The position numbers were made by a program, and so were the translations under genes. From contig NZ_CP178208.1 in the NCBI RefSeq assembly GCF_047219225.1, positions 930,001 through 994,000 on the forward strand: a DNA stretch of 64,000 bases, written 5' to 3'. The stretch comes from IMCC45349 sp047219225. Lineage in GTDB: Bacteria > Bacteroidota > Bacteroidia > Flavobacteriales > Flavobacteriaceae. Under the pieces are notes generated by a model that saw only the letters and a program-made list of their open reading frames with translations, made no database searches and had not been told where the DNA came from. Below, piece after piece: positions 1 to 8,035 of the stretch (its first letter is position 1; each line of letters starts with the position of its first letter).

Positions 1-306
1 AAACTTTTCATCAGACAATTTACTTAAAGCTGTAGCCAAATTAGCATGATTAAATAACTCAGTAACTCTTCCTTTTTTAAAGTCAACTGTTTTATAACTT
101 TTATTGTCTTTTGAATAGTCTACAAACCATAAACCAGAACCATCTTCAAACCAGTTAACTGAAGTAAATAAATTAAAAGCAGTTTTATTGTTATAGTTCT
201 CGTACATAAAACTAACTGCACGAGTATAATCTTCCTTATTAATTTCTTGTCCTTGAACAAATAATAGTCCAAAAACAAAAAATGGAATGCATATTAATTT
301 TTTCAT
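1..306 (-). CDS. S9 family peptidase (DPP IV-like), N-terminal fragment cut by window edge
   Basis: Translating the reverse strand from ATG 304-306 gives 102 residues that run off the left edge. They start with a Sec signal peptide (two lysines, then a hydrophobic core ending around VQGQE). The following residues match the start of a DPP IV-type beta-propeller: a SVNWF...GSGLWFVDY segment followed by a helix ending NLATALS. Family knowledge: S9 prolyl peptidases of this type cleave X-Pro and X-Hyp peptides in the periplasm. The gene follows the hydroxyproline epimerase by 86 bases on the same strand, which fits release of hydroxyproline from collagen-like peptides. The catalytic C-terminal domain lies outside the window, so the family call is inference from the propeller start. 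Confidence 0.7.
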   Translation of the reverse strand, partial: MKKLICIPFFVFGLLFVQGQEINKEDYTRAVSFMYENYNNKTAFNLFTSVNWFEDGSGLWFVDYSKDNKSYKTVDFKKGRVTELFNHANLATALSKLSDEKF

Positions 307-392
307 ATTGAATATGTTGTTTAAAAATAATTATATCCCAAATCGAGACTTCAATAAACTTGGTCTGATAGTTGGAATGATTTGATTTCTTA

Positions 393-1403
393 TTAAATCA
401 CTTGAAATCCATGTGCATATGGATCGTCTTCGTCATCAATAATTATATTATTATAGCCATATACTTTTGCCCAACCTTGAATACTTGGTATAATTGCTGG
501 TTTTCCATCTAAAGTTGTTTCTTCTTCAACACGACCAATAAATTTTGAGCCTATAAAACTTTCATGAATAAAAGCTTCTCCTTTTTTTAGTTTTCCTTTA
601 GCATGTAACTGAGCTATTCTTGCAGATGTTCCTGTTCCACATGGACTTCTATCTATGGCTTTATCGCCATAAAATACCGCATTTCTTCCTGAAGATGTTG
701 GATCTAATGGATTTCCTGTCCAAAGCATATGAGATACATCTCTAATGGTATCATTCTCTGGATGAATAAACATATCTGGATACCTCTCATTAATCTTTTT
801 TCGCGCTTCTTGTGAAAACTTAATAATCTCAGAAGCTGTAAAATCATGAACTCCTGAGAAATTTTCTTGCGGATCTACTATAGCATAATAATTTCCACCA
901 TAAGACACATCAAAAGTAATTTCACCTAAATCATCTAATTTAATGGTCAACCCTTCAGCAGCTAAATAGCTTTTTACATTAGTCAATCGTACCCAATCTA
1001 CTTTTTTTCCTGTTTGTTGATATTCAATTTCGACCAAGCCTGCAGGTGCTTCCATTCTTATTTTCCCTGGTATTTTTGGTGTTACTAACCCTTCTTCTAT
1101 AGCAATAGTAATTGTACCAATAGTACCATGTCCACACATTGGCAAACAACCAGATGTTTCAATAAATAAAATCGCAAAATCATTTTCTGGATTATGAGGC
1201 GGGAATAAGATAGAACCACTCATCATATCATGACCTCGAGGCTCAAACATTAACCCTTTTCTTATCCAATCATATTCTCTTAAAAAATGTTGACGCTTTT
1301 CACTCATATTAGCGCCTTTTAGATTTGGGCCTCCTCCTGCAACTACGCGAACAGGATTACCACAAGTATGTGCATCAACACAAAAAAAAGTTTTTCTACT
1401 CAT
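393..1403 (-). CDS. 4-hydroxyproline 2-epimerase (proline racemase family)
   Basis: This 336-residue cytoplasmic enzyme belongs to the proline racemase family. Both catalytic cysteines are visible: Cys90 in MCGHGTIG and Cys255 in DRSPCGTGTSAR. Having Cys at both positions separates epimerases and racemases from the hydroxyproline dehydratases, which have Thr at the second site. It would convert trans-4-hydroxy-L-proline to cis-4-hydroxy-D-proline, the first step of bacterial hydroxyproline catabolism. Hydroxyproline rather than proline is chosen as substrate because the same strand carries a semialdehyde dehydrogenase and a DHDPS-family deaminase that complete that pathway. The gene lies 57 bases after the DUF885 gene in a probable operon. 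Confidence 0.9.
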   Translation of the reverse strand: MSRKTFFCVDAHTCGNPVRVVAGGGPNLKGANMSEKRQHFLREYDWIRKGLMFEPRGHDMMSGSILFPPHNPENDFAILFIETSGCLPMCGHGTIGTITIAIEEGLVTPKIPGKIRMEAPAGLVEIEYQQTGKKVDWVRLTNVKSYLAAEGLTIKLDDLGEITFDVSYGGNYYAIVDPQENFSGVHDFTASEIIKFSQEARKKINERYPDMFIHPENDTIRDVSHMLWTGNPLDPTSSGRNAVFYGDKAIDRSPCGTGTSARIAQLHAKGKLKKGEAFIHESFIGSKFIGRVEEETTLDGKPAIIPSIQGWAKVYGYNNIIIDDEDDPYAHGFQVI

Positions 1404-1460
1404 GTGATATTTCTATTTCTTTTTAATTGTCACATGTAACATCTTAATAATACCTAAAGT

Positions 1461-3209
1461 TTAGTTTTTAGATGTTTCATTTAGTTTTTTATCTATATAA
1501 GCATTCATTCGGTTTTCAAGAATAGAAAGTGTGACTGTTCCTTGTTCTAAAATCACTTCATGAAACTCTCTAATATCGAATTTTGCTCCTAGTTTTTCTT
1601 TAGCTCTTTTACGAAGTTCGCGAATCTTTAATTCACCTATTTTATATGATAATGCTTGTCCTGGCCATGAAATATACCTATCAGTTTCAGTATTTACTTC
1701 ATGTAAAGACAAAGCTGTATTTGAAGCCATAAAATCTACAACTTGTTCTCGTGTCCAGCCTTTTGCATGAATTCCAGTATCCACTACTAAGCGGCAAGCA
1801 CGCCACATTTCGTAAGTATATTTACCAAAGTGTTCGTAAGGTGTAGTATACATTCCCATTTCGTCCGCTAAAAACTCTGAATATAATCCCCAACCTTCTC
1901 CATAAGCTGATAAGTATAAATTTCTTCTAAATTGAGGAATACTATCTCCTAATTCATTATTCAAGCTTCCTTGTAAATGATGACCTGGAACCGCTTCATG
2001 AACTGTTAACGATGGTAATGTATATAATGTTCTACTTGGTAAATCGTAGGTATTTACCCAATAATATCCTGGATCTGTACTGTTTTTTGAAGTACCTACA
2101 TAACGTCCTCCAGTATATTTTGGAGCAATTGCATCTGGTACTGGAGCTACACCATAAGGCTTGCGAGGTAAGGTTTTAAAAAAACGTGGTAATTGTTCAT
2201 CAGCACGTTTTGCCATATCTCGTGCAATCATTAATAACTCTTTTGGTGTTTTAGCATAAAATTGCTCGTCTGTTCTTAAAAACTGCAAGAAATCTGTAAA
2301 ACTTCCTTTAAAACCTAAATCATCAATAATTTTTTGCATTTCTGCTTTTATACGAGCGACTTCTTTTAATCCAATTTGGTGAATATCTTCGGCTGTATAT
2401 TGTGTACTTGTAGTATAAAAGTTGATTCGATCTTGATAATACGCTTTACCATTTGGAGTTTCAGAAGCTCCTAAAGTTGTTCTTGTTTTAGGAAAATATT
2501 CTGTTTCAAAAAATTCCTTAATACGTTTAAATTCTGGCGTAACCTTAGTTTTAATTGCTAATTCGGCAGCAGCTAAAACAGAATCTTTTTGAACTGTAGT
2601 TAAGTCACTTGGTAGATTTTTAAATGGCGAATAATAAAAACTGTCTTCAAAATTATCTACAATATTAGAATCGTAGGTCGATTCGTATCCATTAAAAATA
2701 ACGCGTGGTTGTGATACACCTTTTTCTAATCCTTCACGCAAGTTCACAAAATGTTGATTAACAAATTCTGGAATTGCATTTAGCTTATGAAGATACTCTT
2801 TAACTTGATGGTAATTACTTAACGGCCTTACCATATATGTTAGGTTACTATGAAATCCAGCATCAGACAACAATGGGTTTAAAAAACCTTCAAACTCATA
2901 ATACGCGATTTGATCATTAAGTACAAACTTTGCTAAATCTACTGAGATTTGCTCTGTTTCACTTAAGCTATTAACATCAATTTCTGCCAATTCTTCAAGA
3001 ACAGTTTTTGCATAATCAGCTTCAGCTTTATAATATTCTTTAGTAAAAAGTCCTAAAGGATATTTTTCCCTATCATAACCTTCGTGTTCTTGGTAATTTG
3101 TAATTATTTTATCTAAAGTTTCGGATGCGCTATTACTAGTTTCCTTAGGCTTACAACCTACAATTAACAATACAAAACATAGGATTGATAAAAATTTATA
3201 ATAGCTCAT
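1461..3209 (-). CDS. DUF885 family lipoprotein, putative zinc peptidase
   Basis: The 582-residue product has a lipoprotein signal with a lipobox ending at Cys19 (LLIVGC), so it should be anchored in a membrane facing the periplasm or cell surface. The signature of the DUF885 family is clear at residues 404-411 (HEAVPGHH), a metal-binding HExxxxH-like motif that follows TLPSLTV. Members are predicted metallopeptidases of unproved specificity. It sits 11 bases after the aldehyde dehydrogenase gene and upstream of the epimerase. Inference: it supplies hydroxyproline-containing dipeptides or amino acids to the pathway. Its length is normal for the family and no truncation is visible. Confidence 0.85.
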   Translation of the reverse strand: MSYYKFLSILCFVLLIVGCKPKETSNSASETLDKIITNYQEHEGYDREKYPLGLFTKEYYKAEADYAKTVLEELAEIDVNSLSETEQISVDLAKFVLNDQIAYYEFEGFLNPLLSDAGFHSNLTYMVRPLSNYHQVKEYLHKLNAIPEFVNQHFVNLREGLEKGVSQPRVIFNGYESTYDSNIVDNFEDSFYYSPFKNLPSDLTTVQKDSVLAAAELAIKTKVTPEFKRIKEFFETEYFPKTRTTLGASETPNGKAYYQDRINFYTTSTQYTAEDIHQIGLKEVARIKAEMQKIIDDLGFKGSFTDFLQFLRTDEQFYAKTPKELLMIARDMAKRADEQLPRFFKTLPRKPYGVAPVPDAIAPKYTGGRYVGTSKNSTDPGYYWVNTYDLPSRTLYTLPSLTVHEAVPGHHLQGSLNNELGDSIPQFRRNLYLSAYGEGWGLYSEFLADEMGMYTTPYEHFGKYTYEMWRACRLVVDTGIHAKGWTREQVVDFMASNTALSLHEVNTETDRYISWPGQALSYKIGELKIRELRKRAKEKLGAKFDIREFHEVILEQGTVTLSILENRMNAYIDKKLNETSKN

Positions 3210-3220
3210 AATATAATGGT

Positions 3221-4804
3221 TTAGATAGTTTCGTTACTTAATTTACCGTTTACATTTCTTAAAATTCCAAGTGGGTTCTCATTTTTAAGTTCGTCAGGTA
3301 ATAATTGATTTGGCCAATCTTGAAAGCTAAAAGGTCTTACAAATCGTTTTATAGAATCGACTCCAACTGCTGTAAAACGACTATCTGTTGAAGCAGGATA
3401 AGGACCACCATGTAACATAGATGGACACACCTCAACTCCTGTTGGCACACCATTAAAAATGATTCGTCCAACTCTGTTTTGTAATGCAGATACTATATTA
3501 GAGCTACTTTCAATTTCATTATCATCAGAAATTATTGTCCCTGTTAATTGACCTTCTAAATTAAATATTATTTCTTCTAATTGCGCTTCATCTTTACATT
3601 GAACCACTAATGAAAATGGACCAAATACTTCGTGATGAAGCGTTGGATTATTTAAAAACGTATCGCCTTCAACTGTAGTTACTACTTGTCTTGCATGGTT
3701 TGGTTTTACTTCAGCTTCATAATTAGCTAATACTTCCAATCCATTTTGTGATATTGCATTGGCTTTATTAAACTCATATGCTCCAGCAATATTTGGATGC
3801 AACATACAAGAAGGCTCTACTTTTACAATTTCTTCCGCTAAGGTTTGAACAAACTTTGACAACCCTTCAGATTTCACTCCTAAAATCAATCCTGGATTCG
3901 TACAAAATTGTCCTGTTCCTAATGTTATAGATCCTGAGTATGTTTTTGCAATTGCATCTGCTCTATTTCTTAACGCTTGAGGTAAAATAACAACTGGATT
4001 TATACTTCCCATTTCTGCAAATACTGGAATTGGCTCTTCACGTTTAGCAGCTAAATCATATAATGCACGACCACCTCTAATACTTCCAGTAAAACCAACA
4101 GCCTTAACATTAGGATGTTCTACTAATTGTTGCCCAACTTCAATTCCACTACTGTTTAAGTTAGAAAACACACCATTAGGCATTCCTGTTTTTTCTGCTG
4201 CTCTAATTACAGCTCCACTAACCATTTCTCCTGTAGCTGCATGCATAGGATGAGACTTTATTATTACTGGACAACCAGCAGCTAAAGCCGCAGCTGTATC
4301 TCCTCCAGCTGTTGAAAATGCAAACGGAAAATTAGAAGCTCCAAAAACTACTACAGGTCCTAATGCCACATTCATTTTTCTTAAATCTACTTTTGGCATT
4401 GGTTTGCGTTCTGGTTGTGCTGTATCAATTGAAGCATCTACCCAATTACCCTCTTCTATATGATTAGCAAAAGCACGTAATTGTCCAAGTGTTCTACCTC
4501 TTTCTCCAATAGCTCTACCATTAGGCAAACCACTCTCAGATGAATACACTTGTAATAGTTCATCACCTAAAGCTTCAATCTCATCTGCAATAGCTCTTAA
4601 AAATGTTGCTTTTTTTGCACCTGAAAGCTTTGAATAGGTTTTAAATGCTTGGGTTGCTAAAGCAGCTGCTTCATCCACTTCATTTGTTGACGCCTCAGTA
4701 ATTTCCCATTGATTTTCAATATTTAATAATGGATTAAACGTTTTAAAAGTTTTGTTTCCATTAGCAGATAATTGATTGCCTATATAATTTTTTCCAGTAA
4801 TCAT
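3221..4804 (-). CDS. NADP-dependent aldehyde dehydrogenase, probable 2,5-dioxovalerate (ketoglutarate semialdehyde) dehydrogenase
   Basis: A complete ALDH-superfamily enzyme of 527 residues. Visible catalytic elements are Asn158 in GASNFP, the cofactor segment FTGSIRGG (about 238-245), the general base Glu264 in AEMGSINP and the nucleophile Cys301 in GQFCTNPG. The EMGSINP and GQFCTNPG signatures are those of ketoglutarate semialdehyde dehydrogenases, which oxidise 2,5-dioxopentanoate to 2-oxoglutarate, the last step of hydroxyproline breakdown. Its start overlaps the stop of the preceding DUF1272 gene by four bases, showing translational coupling. The neighbouring epimerase and DHDPS-family genes support the substrate assignment, but the same family also serves sugar-acid pathways. 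Confidence 0.87.
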   Translation of the reverse strand: MITGKNYIGNQLSANGNKTFKTFNPLLNIENQWEITEASTNEVDEAAALATQAFKTYSKLSGAKKATFLRAIADEIEALGDELLQVYSSESGLPNGRAIGERGRTLGQLRAFANHIEEGNWVDASIDTAQPERKPMPKVDLRKMNVALGPVVVFGASNFPFAFSTAGGDTAAALAAGCPVIIKSHPMHAATGEMVSGAVIRAAEKTGMPNGVFSNLNSSGIEVGQQLVEHPNVKAVGFTGSIRGGRALYDLAAKREEPIPVFAEMGSINPVVILPQALRNRADAIAKTYSGSITLGTGQFCTNPGLILGVKSEGLSKFVQTLAEEIVKVEPSCMLHPNIAGAYEFNKANAISQNGLEVLANYEAEVKPNHARQVVTTVEGDTFLNNPTLHHEVFGPFSLVVQCKDEAQLEEIIFNLEGQLTGTIISDDNEIESSSNIVSALQNRVGRIIFNGVPTGVEVCPSMLHGGPYPASTDSRFTAVGVDSIKRFVRPFSFQDWPNQLLPDELKNENPLGILRNVNGKLSNETI

Positions 4805-5067
4805 TTTTTATTTATTCTTTTTAAGTGTGCTTCAACATCTACAGGTTTACGAACTATTTTAGTTGAAACAGGATATTTATTTAATAGATTTTGAGGTCTT
4901 ATTGGTCTTTTTTCAAAACCGCCTCCACAGTTAGGACAAACTTGTTGCAACACATTTTCTACACAATCTAAACAATACGTACACTCAAACGTACAAATCA
5001 TTGCCTCTCTAGAATCGTGTGGCAATGATTTATTACAATGTTCGCATGTAGGACGTATATCTAACAT
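4801..5067 (-). CDS. DUF1272 family zinc-ribbon-like protein
   Basis: A small 88-residue protein with four CxxC-type pairs: CEHC near the start, C-x3-C and CLDC in the middle, and CPNCGG near residue 46. The opening LDIRPTCEHC and the CPNCGGGFEKRPIRP segment are diagnostic of DUF1272. The cysteine spacing predicts one or two structural zinc sites. The function is unknown in the family. It overlaps the aldehyde dehydrogenase start by four bases and follows the DHDPS-family gene by 82 bases, so it is probably cotranscribed with hydroxyproline catabolism. Whether it takes part in the pathway is not shown by the sequence. Confidence 0.8.
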   Translation of the reverse strand: MLDIRPTCEHCNKSLPHDSREAMICTFECTYCLDCVENVLQQVCPNCGGGFEKRPIRPQNLLNKYPVSTKIVRKPVDVEAHLKRINKK

Positions 5068-5149
5068 ATTTACATAACTAATTTAGTGTTTATATCTAAC
5101 TCTAACAATGGCAAAAACAAAGTTATCTCTTTTTGAATATTTGAAAAAC

Positions 5150-6106
5150 TTAACCTATTAAGTCCAGAACTTCAAGTCTTTCTTTTGCCAGAATATATCT
5201 TGCTCGAACATCATCAATTTGCTCTTGAGTTAATTTCTTACCATAGGTACGAAGTCCTCCATCAGCATCATTATGATGAATTCCAAAAGCAAACTTAAGG
5301 TATTCTAAAAGTAGTGGTTGAGCATCTAGGTACGAAATAGAATTCATAGCCTGAGAAATTTTGTTAGCCTCAGCCCATTCACCTTTTGCAACGTACTCTT
5401 GCATAGTAACACTAGCCTTTGGAAAAATACAACCAACACCTGTAATTCCACCACATGCTCCAGCAAGTCCTGCATGTACAGTTACTGTATCTACACCTGC
5501 TAAAACTTTTAAATCTTTGTTTGCTAACATCATCGTTTCAATAATTGAAACATCTATTGTCGATATTTTTAACGCAGTAACATTAGGAAACGTAGCAAGC
5601 TTTAGAAGCAGCTCAGTTGAAAGCGCATGGTAACCCGCTGCATCAGGATTGTTGTAAGGCATAATAGTTACACCTGCACCTCTTGCAGTCTCTTCAGCAA
5701 CTGCATAGTACGCATACATTTCTTCATCAGAAGGGAGCTCCTTAGTTTTTGGAGGCATTACCATCACTGTATCAACACCAGCCGCTGCTAATTCTTCAAC
5801 GATTGTAGCTAGTTCTTCTTTCGTCTCTGCTACAGCTCCACTAATTAATGGCACATTATATTCTTTAGCAACCTCAGAAAGAGCTTTAAGTAAAGAAACG
5901 CGTTGCTCAGAGCTTAGGTAGCTATTCTCACCAAGTGTTCCCGAACCAACAAGTCCATCCATTCTAGTTCCTCCCAATCCTTGAACTTTTAAAATACCAG
6001 CAGCGTATTCCTTCGTTTTTTCAAGGTCAATTTCAAGAGCGCCAGATTTTGACTCTTTCAACCATGTAAACACAGCTGGCATAACGCCATTCCATTTTAA
6101 ACTCAT
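5150..6106 (-). CDS. DHDPS/N-acetylneuraminate lyase family protein, probable 1-pyrroline-4-hydroxy-2-carboxylate deaminase
   Basis: A 318-residue class I aldolase-fold enzyme. The family signatures are GSGTLGE at 54-60, Tyr151 in MPYNNP and the Schiff-base lysine Lys180 in TALKIS. In hydroxyproline operons a DHDPS-family protein deaminates 1-pyrroline-4-hydroxy-2-carboxylate to 2-oxoglutarate semialdehyde, which the adjacent dehydrogenase would consume. A role in lysine biosynthesis is unlikely because no lysine biosynthetic genes are nearby. It is the first gene of the leftward operon. It is divergent from the AraC regulator, with a paired direct repeat 60-95 bases upstream of its start. 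The exact substrate is inferred from context. Confidence 0.83.
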   Translation of the reverse strand: MSLKWNGVMPAVFTWLKESKSGALEIDLEKTKEYAAGILKVQGLGGTRMDGLVGSGTLGENSYLSSEQRVSLLKALSEVAKEYNVPLISGAVAETKEELATIVEELAAAGVDTVMVMPPKTKELPSDEEMYAYYAVAEETARGAGVTIMPYNNPDAAGYHALSTELLLKLATFPNVTALKISTIDVSIIETMMLANKDLKVLAGVDTVTVHAGLAGACGGITGVGCIFPKASVTMQEYVAKGEWAEANKISQAMNSISYLDAQPLLLEYLKFAFGIHHNDADGGLRTYGKKLTQEQIDDVRARYILAKERLEVLDLIG

Positions 6107-6165
6107 TGTAATTAATTTTGTTTTGGTAAAAGTAGTACAGAAATAAAATAGAAAATAATGTCCTT

Positions 6166-6201
6166 TTATCCATACATTGTACTATATTATCCAAATATTG
6201 T
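6166..6201. promoter_or_regulatory. Putative AraC-type operator: two direct repeats 21 bp apart
   Basis: TTATCCATACATTGT at 6166-6180 and TTATCCAAATATTGT at 6187-6201 match at 13 of 15 positions and start exactly 21 bases apart, two helical turns. AraC-family dimers typically bind direct half-sites with this phasing. The pair lies in the divergent gap between the catabolic operon and the AraC gene, so it could control both. Binding is inferred. Confidence 0.6.
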
Positions 6202-6243
6202 CACTATAGCAACCATATAGAACATTATTTGCATATTTACAAC

Positions 6244-7095
6244 ATGAAAGTACTTCCTTTTCAAATACCAAAGCCAGAAAATGATGCTTTAGTTTTTCAA
6301 GAAGACATTGAACTTGTCTTTTATGATAAATTGCATCAACATGACGAAATACAGGTTAGTTTAATAGCAGAAGGTGAAGGTACTTTAATAGTTGGTGATA
6401 CTATTAATGATTATTGTAAAGGGGATATATTAGTTTTTGGAAGTAACTTACCTCATGTTTTTAAAAGCACTCCAAAGAAAGATGAGAAGTCGCATATGAT
6501 AACTTTGTTTTTCACTAAAGATGCTTTTGGTGATAATTTCTTTTTACTTGAAGAGTTAAGACAGGTAAAACCGTTTTTTAAAACTATTGAAAATGGATTT
6601 AAGCTTCAATCAAACTTAAAGTTAGATACTTTGTTTTTTAGTTTAAAAGAAAGCTCAAAACTAAATCGCTTTATTAAACTAATTGAAATTTTAAGAGAAA
6701 CCTGTAAAGTAGACCGCAAACCTTTATCCTCATTTGTTTACGAAAAAAAATATTCTGACATAGAAGGCAAACGCATGCGTGACATTATGGAGTATACCAT
6801 AAACAACTACTCTAAAGATATTACTTTAGATAGTATTGCAGAAGTAGCAGCTATGACTAAAAATGCTTTTTGTAAGTACTTTAAAAAACGAACTAACAAA
6901 ACCTACTTTAGATTCTTAAATGAATTAAGAATAGAAAATGCCTGTAGATTATTGTCTGACAATGAAGATTTTTCTATTGCAGAAATAGCAAATAAGTCCG
7001 GATTTAATAATATTTCCAATTTTAACAGACAGTTTAAAGCTTTAAAAGTTATATCTCCTACAGAGTATAAAAAACAAAAGCTATTTAATAATTAA
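6244..7095 (+). CDS. AraC family transcriptional regulator (cupin sensor domain)
   Basis: The 283-residue protein has an N-terminal cupin-like region (QVSLIAEGEGTLIVGDTINDYCKGDILVFGSNLPHVF, written here only to mark residues 37-73, contains the typical HxxxQ-like and GDxxxxxxxxPH turns) and a C-terminal double helix-turn-helix ending in the AraC signature FNNISNFNRQFK...SPTEYKK. The start is placed at ATG 6244 rather than a TTG five codons upstream, because the ATG gives the usual N-terminus. It is transcribed away from the hydroxyproline operon and is its likely regulator. The natural ligand is not known; hydroxyproline or a pathway intermediate is the obvious candidate. Confidence 0.85.
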   Translation: MKVLPFQIPKPENDALVFQEDIELVFYDKLHQHDEIQVSLIAEGEGTLIVGDTINDYCKGDILVFGSNLPHVFKSTPKKDEKSHMITLFFTKDAFGDNFFLLEELRQVKPFFKTIENGFKLQSNLKLDTLFFSLKESSKLNRFIKLIEILRETCKVDRKPLSSFVYEKKYSDIEGKRMRDIMEYTINNYSKDITLDSIAEVAAMTKNAFCKYFKKRTNKTYFRFLNELRIENACRLLSDNEDFSIAEIANKSGFNNISNFNRQFKALKVISPTEYKKQKLFNN

Positions 7096-7106
7096 CTAAA
7101 TAGCTT
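7078..7106. terminator. Bidirectional hairpin between convergent genes
   Basis: AAGCTATTTA (7078-7087) pairs perfectly with TAAATAGCTT (7097-7106) around a nine-base loop that contains the AraC stop codon. An A-rich tract lies on the left, giving a T-rich tail on the minus strand. It sits between convergent genes and probably ends the leftward transcript of the secreted-protein gene. Confidence 0.55.
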
Positions 7107-7118
7107 CTGTCATAGTTT

Positions 7119-7946
7119 TTATTTGGAAAGGCCTGCAACAAAAGTGTAAATATAGTCGCCATGAGTTCCTTTATAATACTTAGCATTTTTTTCGCCAAAC
7201 GCTTTTTGTGCTTCTTCATTAGTCCAATACGCTTGAATTAATTCATTTGATCTTTCTTGCATTTTTTCAATATCTGCTAATGAAGTTGTAAAGAAAGCTT
7301 CAACAAACTCGGTTCTATCTGATCCCCAAGCATGAACGTTTGGATAGTACGCTTTAATATATTCGTTCTTATTAATAACATTATCTACTATCTCTTTTCG
7401 GAGTTCATTAAATTCTTTTCCTGAGCCATCTTTAGGAAATGCCAAATGACTTTTACGTACATAACACACCATATCTTCGGTAGGCGCTTGTGTCATTAGT
7501 TTTGCTCCTGGCAATGTTGCATAAATTTCATCAGAGTGTTCATCTGAATAATACGCACTTCGCTTTTCAAAAAATGCCTTACGATCATCTTCATTAGGCC
7601 ACGCTTCATTAATTAACTCAGCATTTCTTTCGCCAGCTTTATCAATCGCTTCCCAATTAGCAAAAGACTGCACATATATAAGCTCTGTATTATCTGCTGT
7701 GTAGCGATGTAAGTAAAAAGATGCTCCTAAAATCAACTCATTTTTCTTAGTCACTTTATCAAGAAACTCTTTCTCAACAGCTTTCCATTCATCCATATTA
7801 AAGTTGTCATAATCCATATTCCAATACATTGTTGTAACAGTAATGTATTGAGGTTGTTGTGGAGCATCATTTTGGGCAAAAGAAATTGTACTAAACATTA
7901 ACAATCCTGTCATTATTAATGCAAAAAATTGATTAGTTGTTTTCAT
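7119..7946 (-). CDS. Secreted protein with two internal repeats (tandem paralog 1), function unknown
   Basis: The 275-residue product has a Sec signal peptide ending near SFAQ (about residue 25). The mature protein consists of two homologous halves of roughly 110 residues. The first contains VTKKNELILGA...ERNAELINEAWPNEDDRKAFFEKRSAYY...HSDEIY; the second has the aligned VINKNEYIKAY...ERSNELIQAYWTNEEAQKAFGEKNAKYY...HGDYIY. The neighbouring gene at 8036 encodes a paralog with the same architecture. No catalytic motif is recognised. The half-length and pattern (strand, helix, strand, helix with aromatic residues) resemble dimeric alpha/beta barrel domains, which would make each protein a fused dimer. 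That fold is inference only. Confidence 0.75.
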   Translation of the reverse strand: MKTTNQFFALIMTGLLMFSTISFAQNDAPQQPQYITVTTMYWNMDYDNFNMDEWKAVEKEFLDKVTKKNELILGASFYLHRYTADNTELIYVQSFANWEAIDKAGERNAELINEAWPNEDDRKAFFEKRSAYYSDEHSDEIYATLPGAKLMTQAPTEDMVCYVRKSHLAFPKDGSGKEFNELRKEIVDNVINKNEYIKAYYPNVHAWGSDRTEFVEAFFTTSLADIEKMQERSNELIQAYWTNEEAQKAFGEKNAKYYKGTHGDYIYTFVAGLSK

Positions 7947-7972
7947 AATAAAATGATTTAATTAATAAAATA

Positions 7973-8000
7973 TCAAGACACTCAAAAACAGTGTCCTTGA
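7973..8000 (-). terminator. Hairpin between the tandem paralogs
   Basis: TCAAGACACT (7973-7982) pairs with AGTGTCCTTGA (7990-8000) with one bulged base. It follows the stop of the upstream paralog on the minus strand. The T-tract after it is weak, so it may attenuate rather than fully stop transcription. Confidence 0.35.
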
Positions 8001-8035
8001 CTAGATGCTACTAATTTTATTAGGGATTTATTTTA

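Noticed and set aside
5361..5633. A 90-codon plus-strand open frame inside the DHDPS-family gene
   Set aside because: It is fully contained in a well-supported gene on the other strand and has no family features; it is a codon-composition shadow.
5150..6106. Dihydrodipicolinate synthase DapA of lysine biosynthesis
   Set aside because: The GSGTLGE and YNNP motifs and the hydroxyproline neighbours fit a catabolic deaminase better.
6229..6243. TTG start for the AraC regulator
   Set aside because: It would add five residues of no family resemblance; ATG 6244 is a normal start and lies just beyond the operator region.
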